From an uncultured Muribaculaceae bacterium (GTDB taxonomy: Bacteria > Bacteroidota > Bacteroidia > Bacteroidales > Muribaculaceae): a stretch of 54,209 bases of DNA. Positions 32,214 to 41,617 of this stretch are shown here, in pieces. A model generated the notes under the pieces. It did no database searches and was not told where the DNA came from. It saw nothing but the letters and a program-made list of their open reading frames with translations. A program made the translations under genes and the position numbers. The stretch lies in contig CAJTKG010000017.1 in assembly GCA_910576935.1 (NCBI GenBank), positions 1 through 54,209 of the forward strand, in the 5' to 3' direction. Position 1 is the first letter of the stretch. Each line of letters begins with the position of its first letter.

Positions 32214-34236
32214 TCGAGAAGCGTTCACCAGATATATCGCGAACGGGTATTTCCAGTGAATCGCAAACTGTGGCATAAGATTTCAAGCGGCTTTTGGGAA
32301 GATCGGCCGAGAGTAACACGGTGTCGGGCCGCACAACTGAAAGCAGCCGGCTGAAATCATGTCTGTAGCCACGGCATATCAATAGGTAGTCTGTCTTGAC
32401 AGGGTCAGGCGGCTGTGATTCACGCGATGCCACGGTTATCGAGCGATTGCCGGCTATGAGACGGTCTCCTATGAGGCGGAATGGCCCGGTGCTGAAATCG
32501 CCGTTGATGACATTTATGCCGTCGTGGCAACGGCGATGGGCAAGGAAATCTGTATATTTGGTTTCTGCAGTGTGTTTTATAATATCTATGTCTTCAGGTT
32601 TTGCGGTTGACAGCATGAGGCAGCTGTCGCCATGGCGCAATATTATTTCGGTATGCAGGTAGTGGCGCGTGACATATAGTTCGGCAGCCGGAATCTCTCT
32701 TGTCTTGGAACAAGATACGGCACACGCTGTGATTGTGATTGCCAGTGCGGCAGCAGCCATATGCCTGTGTCTGACAAAGGCAAACGCTGCGCCGCAAAGT
32801 ATGATATATGCACAGATGACAAAGACTCCGCTCAGGAATATGTCGTCGATCTCGACATTGTCGAAGGCCGCGAATTTATCAGTCACCGATAGCCCAAAGC
32901 CATAGATTGCGTCGCAGATATACCCGAGTAGCGACGTATCCAGCCCGAATGGTGTTAAGAAGATCATAATCGTGCCGAGGCCTATAATTAAGGGCAACAG
33001 TGTGGCCATGATTATATTAGGGAAGAGAAACAGCAGTGGCAGGCGATGAAAATAAAACGCGGTCAACAGTGCCGTGCCGATGACAGCCGAAATAGAGACA
33101 GTGAGGAGGGAGACCGTCGAATGCAGGGCATGACGTCTCTCATTGACCGGGTTGAGACGTCGCGCGAAAACAAGTATGGCGATAACTGCGGCAAATGACA
33201 GTTGGAATCCCGGCGAGTATATTTGCCGAGGTTCGATGCCGAGGATTACAAGAGCTGCTATCGCCAATGAGTTATAAGGTGATGTATCGCGTTGCAGAAT
33301 CTTGGCGGCAAGCATTATCGTAATGACTGTTGCGGCTCTGACGACAGATGCAGCGGCACCTGTTACGGCGACAAATAGCCATACGGCGGCGATTACGGCT
33401 AAATGACGGTAGCGCGAGCCTCGTTTCATCAGTTTCATAACACTGAAAACAGCTGAAACAAGCAGTGCGATAATGCCTGTGTGCATTCCGCTCAAGGCGA
33501 GGATATGGGCCAGTCCGGTGGCTCTGAACGATTCTTTGACGTCATTGTCGAGCATAGAGTCGTCGCCGAGCATGACGGCGGAGAGAAACCACGCCGTCTC
33601 GCTGTCGACAGGCAGGGTGTAGATCAGATCTTCGGCGTAGTTGCGCAGTCGGGTCAAAAAGGCTTTCAGACCATGGCTCTTGGCTGTGACAAAGATAAGT
33701 CCGGGCTGTATGCGGGCGCGTGCGGTGACACCATTGACGATGTCGAACGACGAGTAGTCGGTTTCGTATGGCAAATCGAGCGCTTTGTCGGAGGCGTATA
33801 AACGTCCGTGGAAAAGAATGATGTCGCCGGCTTCGATGCTGTCGATGTCGACGGGAGTCAGTATCGAGACCCTCATATCGCACCCTGTTGCTCTGAAATT
33901 TCTCCCTGAATGGCTGTAGCCCGAGATGTCGGTGATAATACGGCAGGAATTATGATAGTGGTGTATTTGTCTGACTTCGCCTGTGAAATAGAGTTTTTCG
34001 CCGATCAAAGCGCTGTCCGGAGTGTCAGGCCTTGAAGAATAGCCGCTGACCGAACCGATGGTGATAGCCGCGAATACAAAAGAGAAATAGCGTTGGCCGG
34101 TGACAAACAGTGCTATGGCCGCTATGGTTGAAATGACGGCGCACCATAGACCGGCGCCTTCCATCCCAAACAGAATGCCGTCCCCGAAGCCGATGGCGAC
34201 AGGGACGGCAGGAATGTATGAGTATGGCGCTTTCAC
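32200..34236 (-). CDS. comEC: ComEC/Rec2-family DNA-uptake channel protein
   Basis: ComEC forms the inner-membrane channel for single-stranded DNA in natural transformation. The 678-residue product has an N-terminal DUF4131-like region (about 20-170, with FTGEVRQIHHYHN and FHGRLYASDKALDLPYETDY) and the Competence domain (about 200-480) with LAHILALSGMHTGIIALLVS. Several further membrane helices follow. The last 170 residues look like the metallo-beta-lactamase-type region of longer homologues, but the HxHxDH motif is absent, so that part is inactive or regulatory. It is last in the aroE-yeiH-comEC operon. Confidence 0.88.
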   Translation of the reverse strand: MKAPYSYIPAVPVAIGFGDGILFGMEGAGLWCAVISTIAAIALFVTGQRYFSFVFAAITIGSVSGYSSRPDTPDSALIGEKLYFTGEVRQIHHYHNSCRIITDISGYSHSGRNFRATGCDMRVSILTPVDIDSIEAGDIILFHGRLYASDKALDLPYETDYSSFDIVNGVTARARIQPGLIFVTAKSHGLKAFLTRLRNYAEDLIYTLPVDSETAWFLSAVMLGDDSMLDNDVKESFRATGLAHILALSGMHTGIIALLVSAVFSVMKLMKRGSRYRHLAVIAAVWLFVAVTGAAASVVRAATVITIMLAAKILQRDTSPYNSLAIAALVILGIEPRQIYSPGFQLSFAAVIAILVFARRLNPVNERRHALHSTVSLLTVSISAVIGTALLTAFYFHRLPLLFLFPNIIMATLLPLIIGLGTIMIFLTPFGLDTSLLGYICDAIYGFGLSVTDKFAAFDNVEIDDIFLSGVFVICAYIILCGAAFAFVRHRHMAAAALAITITACAVSCSKTREIPAAELYVTRHYLHTEIILRHGDSCLMLSTAKPEDIDIIKHTAETKYTDFLAHRRCHDGINVINGDFSTGPFRLIGDRLIAGNRSITVASRESQPPDPVKTDYLLICRGYRHDFSRLLSVVRPDTVLLSADLPKSRLKSYATVCDSLEIPVRDISGERFSIILD

Positions 34237-34255
34237 CGTTTACGCCTTATGAATT

Positions 34256-35200
34256 TCAGATGGTCAGCATTGTGACAGCAAGGCTGCTCACGCCTATGGC
34301 TATCCATAGGATGACGGCAAGCAACAGGGGACGGACACCTACCTGTTTGACAGTGGCGAGCGACAGTGATGCGCCGATGAGAAACAGCGTCACCACCATA
34401 CCGCGCATGGCGATCCACACAAGTACACCGGTGAGAACTTCGGGCAGCGCGATATAAGTGTTTATGACCATGGCGAGGATAAAAAGGAAAATAAACCACG
34501 GTATGGAAATCTTGCTGCCTTTCTCTCTGAAAATAAACATTGTGGCGAGAGCCAACGGGATAATCCAGAGGGCGCGGGTGAGTTTGATGAGTGTGGCGAT
34601 ATCGAGAGCCTCGGGTCCGTATGCCAGACCGGCGCCGACGACCGACGATGTGTCGTGGATAGCAATGGCTGCCCATGTACCGAACTGCTGTTGTGTCATG
34701 TCGAGCAGATGACCGATGGGCGGGAAGATAAACAGGGCTATTGCGTTGAGAATGAAGATGACCCCTAACGATACGGCCATCTCGTTCTCGTTTGCTTTGA
34801 GCACCGGTCCGACGGCGGCTATGGCGCTGCCGCCGCAGATTGCTGTGCCGGATGATATGAGGTACGAAGTCTTGCGGTTGATACTCAGCCAATAGCCGAC
34901 CATTACGCCAAGGGCCATTACGCCTACGACAGAGACAACTGTAAACATCATGCCTTCAGAGCCTGATTTAAGAGACTCCTCGATGTTCATCTTGAAACCG
35001 AGGCAGACCACTGAAGCCTGAAGCAGATATTTCGATGTTTTTTTATTGAATTTAGGATAGGGATTTTTGAAAATGAAAGCAAAAATCAACCCGGCGAGCA
35101 AAGCTACCGGGGCGGAGATTGTCGGCAGTCCCCAATGATCGAATGGGAACACGATGAGCGCGATAATCAGAATGTAGATCAGTTTGGCTGCTTGTGTCAT
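34256..35200 (-). CDS. YeiH/UPF0324 family putative sulfate exporter
   Basis: The 314-residue product has about ten membrane helices and the family motifs VCLGFKMNIEESLKSG, SSGTAICGGSAIAAVGPVLKA and AIAIHDTSSVVGAGLAYG. The UPF0324 family is annotated as putative sulfate exporters, but transport specificity is not shown for most members. It lies 30 bp after aroE and 19 bp before comEC on the minus strand, in one operon. Confidence 0.9.
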   Translation of the reverse strand: MTQAAKLIYILIIALIVFPFDHWGLPTISAPVALLAGLIFAFIFKNPYPKFNKKTSKYLLQASVVCLGFKMNIEESLKSGSEGMMFTVVSVVGVMALGVMVGYWLSINRKTSYLISSGTAICGGSAIAAVGPVLKANENEMAVSLGVIFILNAIALFIFPPIGHLLDMTQQQFGTWAAIAIHDTSSVVGAGLAYGPEALDIATLIKLTRALWIIPLALATMFIFREKGSKISIPWFIFLFILAMVINTYIALPEVLTGVLVWIAMRGMVVTLFLIGASLSLATVKQVGVRPLLLAVILWIAIGVSSLAVTMLTI

Positions 35201-35230
35201 ATTATTTTATTGGTAATACTGTTCAGATAT

Positions 35231-35998
35231 TCAGAAGATCGGTTTCTGCCAGATGTTCCATGCGGCGAAAGCTTGCAGAAGTAGCATTTCAAGGCCGTTT
35301 TTGACGTGTGCGCCGTTTTGTCGCGCTTTGCGCATAAACAGAGTTATGTCAGGATTGTAGAGCAGATCGTAGCAGAGATGTTCGGGTGTCAGTAGTTCAT
35401 AAGGAATGTCGGGACATTTGTCTACGTGGGGATACATGCCGAGGGGGGTGGTGTTGACGACAATCAGATGCGAGGCCATGACTTCAGGCGTGAGGTCGGT
35501 GTAAGTTATTACACCTGTGCGGCTGCTGCGTGAGACAAGAGTCGATTCGATGCCGAGTTGTGAGAGAGCGTGTACAACGGCGCGTGATGCTCCGCCGGTC
35601 CCCAGTACGAGTGCCCTGAGATGTTGGCCGGCCGGCAGTATCGGCTCAATAGAGTCTCTGAAGCCGATGACGTCTGAATTATAGCCCTTGAGCGTCAGTT
35701 TATCGCCGTTGCGAATGAATTTGATGACGTTGACCGCACCGATTTTTGCCGCATCGTCGTCAAGTTCGTCAAGATAATGTATTACTTGCTCTTTGTATGG
35801 GATGGTGACATTCAGGCCACGCAACGACGGATAATCTCTGATGATATCGGTGAAATGCTCGATTTCAGGGATCTCGAAGTTGACATAAGCGGCGTCGATA
35901 TTTTCAGCTTCAAACTTGCGGTTGAAAAAATCGCGGGAAAATGAATGTCCCAACGGATAACCGATGAGACCGTAGAGTCTGTCGACGTGTCTGTCCAT
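35231..35998 (-). CDS. aroE: Shikimate dehydrogenase AroE
   Basis: AroE reduces 3-dehydroshikimate with NADPH in aromatic amino acid synthesis. The 255-residue product shows the substrate site YGLIGYPLGHSFSRDFF, catalytic Lys69 in LNVTIPYKEQVI, and GAVNVIK. It also has the YNSDVIGF Asp109 and the NADP-binding loop LGTGGASRAV. The start at 35998 is chosen because MDRHVDRLYGLIGYPLGHS fits the family, and a TAnnTTTG box (36019-36026) is 21 bp upstream; a longer frame would begin before that box. Confidence 0.95.
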   Translation of the reverse strand: MDRHVDRLYGLIGYPLGHSFSRDFFNRKFEAENIDAAYVNFEIPEIEHFTDIIRDYPSLRGLNVTIPYKEQVIHYLDELDDDAAKIGAVNVIKFIRNGDKLTLKGYNSDVIGFRDSIEPILPAGQHLRALVLGTGGASRAVVHALSQLGIESTLVSRSSRTGVITYTDLTPEVMASHLIVVNTTPLGMYPHVDKCPDIPYELLTPEHLCYDLLYNPDITLFMRKARQNGAHVKNGLEMLLLQAFAAWNIWQKPIF

Positions 35999-36018
35999 AG
36001 AAATTGGTTTATTATGCG

Positions 36019-36026
36019 CAAAGTTA
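36019..36026 (-). promoter_or_regulatory. -7 box (TAACTTTG) for the aroE operon
   Basis: The minus strand reads TAACTTTG, 21 bp from the aroE start. Confidence 0.65.
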
Positions 36027-36151
36027 ATCAGAATTGTTGGTTTAACGATATTCGCGGTTTTAAAAATCAAAAAAACATGCCAAATTATGGAAAAAGGCAG
36101 TTTTCCTTAATTTGTGTGTCTTGCCGTTATTTCATATGCCGGCGGTTGTTT

Positions 36152-36182
36152 TTTGTCGGGTGGTAGTAATGTTGTAACTTTG
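36152..36182 (+). promoter_or_regulatory. Promoter of the TonB-receptor operon
   Basis: TTTG (36152-36155), 19 bp, then TAACTTTG (36175-36182) is a near-ideal consensus promoter. The ATG of the sigma gene lies only 8 bp beyond the -7 box, so the transcript would have almost no leader. Confidence 0.7.
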
Positions 36183-36189
36183 CGGGGTG

Positions 36190-36698
36190 ATGACAAGCCG
36201 TGAGTTTGAAATATGGTTCAAACGCCTCTATCTGCCTTTGTCGATGTATGCTTTGCGTCTATGTGGCGACACAGAGGATGCCGAAGATGCCGTGCAGGAG
36301 GCTTTTGCGCGCGTGTGGCAGTTGCTGTCGCAGGGGGGCGCCGTAGCCGATATTAAGTCGTATATGTACCGGTCGGTACATAATGAGGTTGTGAGACGTT
36401 TGCATGCCGGTTTTCGAGAGCAAAGTCTCGGTGAAATGTCTGATGACATCAGCGCGAGATAATTTCGACCGCCGAACGCGATGCGGCTTTATGGCGAGCT
36501 GTCGACGCTCTGCCCGAGCGATGCCGTGAAGTGTTTCTGATGAGCAAACGCGACGGCTATTCTAACAGCGAGATTGCCGAAGAACTCGGCATCTCGGTTA
36601 AGACAGTGGAAAATCAGATGACAAAGGCATACAGGCAGTTGCGTGACGCGCTCGCGCCTGTTGTTGGTCGTAAAGTATTTTTCTTGCCGTTTTTGTGA
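36190..36698 (+). pseudogene. ECF sigma factor gene broken by a one-base frameshift
   Basis: The first part (36190-36462) encodes an ECF sigma region 2: LYLPLSMYALRLCGDTEDAE, DAVQEAFARVWQLL, then SYMYRSVHNEVVRRLHAGF. It ends prematurely at TAA 36460-36462. From about 36453 the -1 frame continues without interruption as EIISTAERDAALWRAVDALP, ERCREVFLMSKRDGYSNSEI, then AEELGISVKTVENQMTKAYR, a complete sigma region 4.2, and stops at 36698. The shift corresponds to one missing base around 36440-36459. No slippery heptamer is present there, so this is better explained by mutation or an assembly error than by programmed frameshifting. The factor would have driven the TonB-receptor operon. Confidence 0.85.
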
Positions 36699-36780
36699 TT
36701 TTTTCGAAAAAAATCAGCTTTACGGATAGGGGTTTTTGCGAGTCGGGGTGTCATAGGGGTAAAACATCATCACATTTGAT

Positions 36781-37251
36781 ATGACAAGTAAGAACGATTT
36801 TGAAGATTCGACACGATTTGTGGCATGTAATTATCGTCGCGATGCGTTTTCGGAGCGGCGTGCCTGGCGGCGGCTCGGCATTGGCGGACGAGGTGTTTTC
36901 GGACTCAGCCGACGCGTGGCTGCGGCTGTGATAGCCGGCACGGTACTGACAGTATCGGCATGTGTGCTGACATTCGTGATGCCGCAGTTCTCTGAGAATC
37001 CTAAGGCTGATAAACCTGCTGTGATCGAGCTGACGGCGTCTCCCGCGCAAAAGGGCGATGTTAGAAAAATTGAGTTTGCTGACGCCGACTAGGTTGATGT
37101 CATTGCCGAGATCGAGCGCGTTTACAGTGTCACCGTTGCTAATCGTCCCGAGGGCGATTATCGGTTGACTTTGAGCTATGAAGGCGATGTCTATAGCCTC
37201 ATTGAGACAATAAACGAATTGCTCGATATTAATTTGATTGTCGAACGATGA
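36781..37251 (+). pseudogene. FecR-type anti-sigma factor interrupted by an in-frame amber codon
   Basis: The reading from 36781 has a cytoplasmic N-terminus, one membrane helix (about 41-66, RVAAAVIAGTVLTVSACVLTF) and a periplasmic part up to KIEFADAD. There TAG (37090-37092) interrupts it. The same frame resumes as VDVIAEIERVYSVTVANRPE to DYRLTLSYEGDVYSLIETIN and LLDINLIVER, a DUF4974-like FecR C-terminal domain, and ends at TGA 37249-37251. That stop overlaps the receptor ATG as ATGA, which shows the ancestral gene ran through. It is unusually short for FecR (about 156 residues if restored). Confidence 0.82.
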
Positions 37252-39845
37252 ATAGAATGTTAAGAATCATGGCTGTCGCCGCAGTGATAATCTCTTGTGA
37301 GGCTGTCGCTGCGGCAAATGTGACAGTCAGGGCGGTGAAGGCCGATGCAGCGACGGTATTTGCCCGCATTATGGCGCAGACAGATATGAATTTTATTTAT
37401 TCGGCTGATTTGCTGCGGGGTATCGAAGTGAGTATCGACGTCAAAGACCGTCCGTTCGAGGAGGTACTTGACCTGATGTTTGATGGCGCGGGCATCGAGT
37501 ATAGGATAACAGGAAACAATGTCGTGCTGATGCGAAGCAGAAGGCAACGGCGTCAGACTGTCACGCTAAGCGGCTTTGTCGTTGAAAGCGGCTCGCGCGA
37601 ACCTGTCATCGGCGCAGTCGTCAGAGACAATGCCTCGGGAGCGGCTGCGACATCCAATGCCGGCGGTTTTTACTCTCTTACCGTCAATGCGGCGGAGACT
37701 ACTGTGACGGCCTCATATCCGGGTCTTAAGTCTCTGACAACCGATGAGATCAATCTGACGCATGATCTCACTCTCAATTTTGAACTCGGCTCGTCGACCG
37801 AGCTCGACGAGCTTGTTGTCATAGGTTCGGTAAACGACGCTCTCGCAATAGAAGGCACAGATGTCGGCAGCTATAATCTTTCGACCGCATCTATAAAAAA
37901 TACACCCGTTGTTTTCGGTGAGGCCGACATAATCAAATCACTTCAGCTTCAACCCGGCGTATCGGCCGGCGTCGAAGGTTTCGCCGGGATGTATGTCCAC
38001 GGGGGCAATTCTGATGAGAATCTTTATATGCTTGACAATATACCTTTATATCAGGTAAATCACTTCGGCGGCTTATTCTCGGCCTTTAATACGGAGGCGG
38101 TCAAGAATGTCGATTTTTATAAATCATCATTTCCGGCGCGTTATGACGGGCGATTGTCGTCGTTTGTCGATGTTCACACTAAAGACGGTTCGCTTGAGTC
38201 ACATCACGGTTCGGTGAAACTTGGTCTGACGTCAGGCGCTTTTAATATTGACGGTCCGATAAAACGAGGACAAACGTCATACTCGCTTGCGCTCAGGCGA
38301 TCGTGGTATGATCTGGTTTCGATACCCGTTCTTGCGCTTGTCAATATTGACAGCGATGAAAAGATCAGATTCCGTTATGCTTTCAGTGATCTCAACGCCA
38401 AGGTGACACATCATTTCTCTCAGCGCTCGCGTGCGTCGCTTATGCTTTATTATGGCGAAGACGTACTCAAGACCGGCTCGGAGTCGGCTTTGTCCGAGAC
38501 AACGTACAGCTACGACAAAGAACGTGTTGATATGCGCTGGGGCAATTTCGTGGCCTCGGCGGGTTGGCACTATGTTTTCTCGCCGAAGATTTTCGGTGAA
38601 TTCAATGCCGCATATACGCGTTATGCGTCTACGATGAAACATGATTGGTATTATGATTATCGGCAAGACGGGGAAATCACCGAGTTCACACGCGACATTA
38701 AGGATTACAATAATAACATCAATGACCTGATTCTCAAAGGTGACTTCGATTGGCATCCGGTTTCAGACCATCATATAACTTTCGGTCTGGGTTATACTCT
38801 CCACTCTTTCCTTCCGGCACGGAGCAAACGCCGTATCGTGACCGATCTTTACGAGTCGTCGGCAACAGATAGTGTCTATACGTTCAGGGCCAATGAGGTC
38901 AACGCATATATCGGCGACGACTGGAAAATCGGTCGCGGGTTTCGTCTCAACGGAGGGGTGCATTTTAGCCTTTTCGGCGCTGACCGCCGTGTCAGCACCG
39001 GCATATCGCCGCGTCTGTCATTGCGTTACAATGTCGCCGGCAACATATCGGCAAAACTGTCATATTCGAGAGCGACACAGTATGTTCATCAACTGACACA
39101 AAGCTATATATCTTTACCTACAGACAGATGGGTGCCGGTGACGGGTTCGTTCAAACCACAGACGAGTGACAAAATCGCAGCCGGGTTATATTGGCTTATA
39201 GGCGGACGTTTCTCTCTGATGGCCGAGGCATATTACAAATGGCTTCATAATCTCATCGACTATAGTGATGACTATTATCTGATATCTCCCGACATGAACT
39301 GGTATAACGGTCTCACCACAGGTAAGGGTAGTTCTAAAGGTTTGGATTTCAGAATCGCCAAAGAGATCGGTGCGTTTAGCGGTCATATCGCTTACTCGCT
39401 GATGTGGGCCGACCGCATTTTTGACAGACGCAACGGAGGCCGTAGATTTCCCGTTCGTTTTGACAACCGCCACAAAATCAATGTAGTGTTAAACTGGCGA
39501 ATCGACGACAGATGGGAGATAAACGCAGCCTGGACCGGCATGAGCGGCAATCGTATCACTCTTCCTACCGAAGTATGGCAAGGCCCCGACTTCGATGGTT
39601 ATAATGATGATGTGCCACTGGTGACGGATCTTTACAATTATCGTATGCCGTTTTATCACCGCCTCGATCTCGGATTCGTCAGACACACGGCGCGGGGATA
39701 CTGGACATTCAGTTTCTTCAATGCTTATTGCAATATGAATGTCGTGGCCGTGCGCCGCCACGAGAAAAACAACGGCAGGCGCGTATTTCAACAAGTAAAA
39801 CTATTGCCGATAATCCCTTCAATATCATACACATGGATATTTTGA
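37248..39845 (+). CDS. TonB-dependent receptor with STN domain, 865 aa
   Basis: Order of domains: signal peptide (to about 23), STN secretin/TonB N-terminal domain (about 25-95, VTVRAVKADAATVFARIMAQ to EYRITGNNVVLM), a carboxypeptidase-regulatory-like domain (about 105-185, SGFVVESGSREPVIGAVVRD), a plug (about 190-320, with LQLQPGVSAGVEGFAGMYVH) and a 22-strand barrel ending in SISYTWIF. The STN domain is what talks to a FecR-type anti-sigma factor, and both regulator genes upstream are broken. Transported ligand unknown. The frame is intact. It overlaps the anti-sigma remnant by 4 bp and the DUF4249 gene by 13 bp. Confidence 0.93.
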   Translation: MNRMLRIMAVAAVIISCEAVAAANVTVRAVKADAATVFARIMAQTDMNFIYSADLLRGIEVSIDVKDRPFEEVLDLMFDGAGIEYRITGNNVVLMRSRRQRRQTVTLSGFVVESGSREPVIGAVVRDNASGAAATSNAGGFYSLTVNAAETTVTASYPGLKSLTTDEINLTHDLTLNFELGSSTELDELVVIGSVNDALAIEGTDVGSYNLSTASIKNTPVVFGEADIIKSLQLQPGVSAGVEGFAGMYVHGGNSDENLYMLDNIPLYQVNHFGGLFSAFNTEAVKNVDFYKSSFPARYDGRLSSFVDVHTKDGSLESHHGSVKLGLTSGAFNIDGPIKRGQTSYSLALRRSWYDLVSIPVLALVNIDSDEKIRFRYAFSDLNAKVTHHFSQRSRASLMLYYGEDVLKTGSESALSETTYSYDKERVDMRWGNFVASAGWHYVFSPKIFGEFNAAYTRYASTMKHDWYYDYRQDGEITEFTRDIKDYNNNINDLILKGDFDWHPVSDHHITFGLGYTLHSFLPARSKRRIVTDLYESSATDSVYTFRANEVNAYIGDDWKIGRGFRLNGGVHFSLFGADRRVSTGISPRLSLRYNVAGNISAKLSYSRATQYVHQLTQSYISLPTDRWVPVTGSFKPQTSDKIAAGLYWLIGGRFSLMAEAYYKWLHNLIDYSDDYYLISPDMNWYNGLTTGKGSSKGLDFRIAKEIGAFSGHIAYSLMWADRIFDRRNGGRRFPVRFDNRHKINVVLNWRIDDRWEINAAWTGMSGNRITLPTEVWQGPDFDGYNDDVPLVTDLYNYRMPFYHRLDLGFVRHTARGYWTFSFFNAYCNMNVVAVRRHEKNNGRRVFQQVKLLPIIPSISYTWIF

Positions 39846-40912
39846 AACGAATTTTTATCTCGCTCGTAACGATAGCTGTCTTCGGTTCATGCATGGAGGA
39901 TTTCGAACCTGAGTCTGGTGAAGGCTCTGTGTTGTGTCTCAACGCTATGATTACAGCAGGCGAGCCTGTGGCCCTGTCTGTTACCCATACCTGGCGCTAC
40001 TCAAAACCGGTGGTCGACCCGACAGTCGGTGATGCCGACGTTGAGCTCTATGTCGACGGTAAATTTGTCGAGTGTCTTGTCTATGGCGAAACTGTTGAGC
40101 CCGATGAGTCATCCGGCAATAACAGTCGTTTTGCTTATATCTCGAACTATTTGCCTCGCATCGGTGACAGACTCGAATTTAAGGCTCGCTCTGACCGATA
40201 TGGAGAAGCTATGGCCAAGGTGACCGTGCCTCAGGTGCCTGTCTTGGACAAGGTCATACCCGAGATTGATCTAACCAACGTATGGTTTTCTGACAATGAG
40301 GATGGTAGCTATGCTATTGATTTGAGATTCAGGCTTAATGTCATTCTTGATATCTCTGATGTCGACCCGGCTGACAATTACTTTGTCTTTGATTGGGCAA
40401 GCGGTTTCCTTGACGATGAAATTGAGCCGGAGACAGGCCTTAATTTCAGCTTGGGGAATCTCAACTACGATGCCGAGCCGCTGTTCTCCGAGCACATCAG
40501 CACATTCGAGTCCATTATGGGCAGTGACGCATGGGGCTTCAGTGTGTTTTCAGACCGTCGTTTCGCCGGCAAAAATTATAAGCTCAAGGCGCGCTATGAT
40601 GATTGCATATATTATATATGGACGGGATATATGTCACCTGATGAACTTGAAGCGCGTCTGCATCCGACGGTTGTCGTCTCGGTCGATAACATATCCAAGT
40701 CATACTATGATTGGCTTATCTATGATTGGCATGTCGATAACGGATTTACAGGTTCGATGAGCGACATCGGTTTTGCCGATGCCATTATCGCCAACAGTAA
40801 CGTCTCGACAGGAGCCGGAGTAGTTGCGGCCCGGGCCCGAACTACACATACCATCGATCTGAATGATTTTATTATGGAAACAATCAATAATCTACAAAAA
40901 TCGAAGAAATGA
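39833..40912 (+). CDS. DUF4249 lipoprotein, 359 aa
   Basis: The start at 39833 gives MDILKRIFISLVTIAVFGSC, with lipidation Cys20. The mature part begins with a beta-sandwich region (VLCLNAMITAGEPVALSVTH, then DADVELYVDGKFVECL, then FKARSDRYGEAMAKVTVPQV) that fits the DUF4249 family. DUF4249 genes regularly follow TonB-dependent receptors in Bacteroidota and are thought to be surface partner proteins of the receptor. The gene overlaps the receptor by 13 bp and the next gene by 4 bp (ATGA), so the three are one translation-coupled unit. Confidence 0.88.
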   Translation: MDILKRIFISLVTIAVFGSCMEDFEPESGEGSVLCLNAMITAGEPVALSVTHTWRYSKPVVDPTVGDADVELYVDGKFVECLVYGETVEPDESSGNNSRFAYISNYLPRIGDRLEFKARSDRYGEAMAKVTVPQVPVLDKVIPEIDLTNVWFSDNEDGSYAIDLRFRLNVILDISDVDPADNYFVFDWASGFLDDEIEPETGLNFSLGNLNYDAEPLFSEHISTFESIMGSDAWGFSVFSDRRFAGKNYKLKARYDDCIYYIWTGYMSPDELEARLHPTVVVSVDNISKSYYDWLIYDWHVDNGFTGSMSDIGFADAIIANSNVSTGAGVVAARARTTHTIDLNDFIMETINNLQKSKK

Positions 40913-41481
40913 AAAAACTTGCACTAACCATTATTGGCGTCATCTTCCTCTCTTTGACACTATCGGCGCGGCAGCCTTCACGCGGCTATCGGGGCTTCAT
41001 CGACTTCGCGTGGTCGACTTTCTCTGAATCAATCGGCAAAGATTGGAAAGTCACCGCCAACCACTATGGACTCTCGACCGTACATGGCTGTCAGATTATC
41101 CCCGAACTATTTGTGGGTGCGGGCTTTGAGATCGCAAACAATGCCACCGCATCATCGGTTTATCTGCCTGTATTCGTCGATGTAAGAACCGACCTCAAGT
41201 TTGGTCGCTTCACGCCCTTTGCCGACTTGCGTAGCGGCTGGGCAATATGTAACGACGGCGGTTTCAGACTACAGCCCATGGTGGGCTACCGTTTCAATTG
41301 GGGGCGGAAGGTAGGGATAAATTTTGCCGTCGGCATGACTTTGCAGTGCTACAAGGCCTATGACTATTCAGACGGCGGCTGGGCCAATCCCGAACCCGAC
41401 GGCGGCTATCAGATGCAAAACCCGCGAGTCGAGCATAAGGCATTGGCCGGATTTACTTTACGGCTGGGCTTTGATTTCTGA
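40909..41481 (+). CDS. Small outer-membrane beta-barrel-like protein, 190 aa
   Basis: A signal peptide (MKKLALTIIGVIFLSLTLSA) is followed by alternating amphipathic strands with Gly/aromatic pairs, such as YRGFIDFAWSTFSESIG, LFVGAGFEIANNATASS, VGINFAVGMTLQCYKAYD and the final LAGFTLRLGFDF. This pattern and a C-terminal Phe suggest a small outer-membrane barrel. It closes the receptor operon. An imperfect inverted repeat (41507-41515 with 41554-41562) lies downstream. I do not recognise a named family. Confidence 0.75.
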   Translation: MKKLALTIIGVIFLSLTLSARQPSRGYRGFIDFAWSTFSESIGKDWKVTANHYGLSTVHGCQIIPELFVGAGFEIANNATASSVYLPVFVDVRTDLKFGRFTPFADLRSGWAICNDGGFRLQPMVGYRFNWGRKVGINFAVGMTLQCYKAYDYSDGGWANPEPDGGYQMQNPRVEHKALAGFTLRLGFDF

Positions 41482-41617
41482 TCTAAAAGCATATATATTT
41501 AAGAAACCCTCACTCGGTGTATCTGTTGCATCACAATTTTGTAACAAGATATGGAGTGAGGGCTTTAGGTCTCATAAAATTAATGAATTGTGGGGTGATG
41601 CGAGTGTTAAAACCCGT

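Noticed and set aside
36440..36462. Programmed -1 frameshift in the sigma gene
   Set aside because: No X-XXY-YYZ heptamer or downstream stem is visible at the junction; the G-run upstream would lead to an early stop.
41507..41562. Terminator after the receptor operon
   Set aside because: The 9-bp stem has a 38-nt loop and no T-tract, so it is too weak to call.
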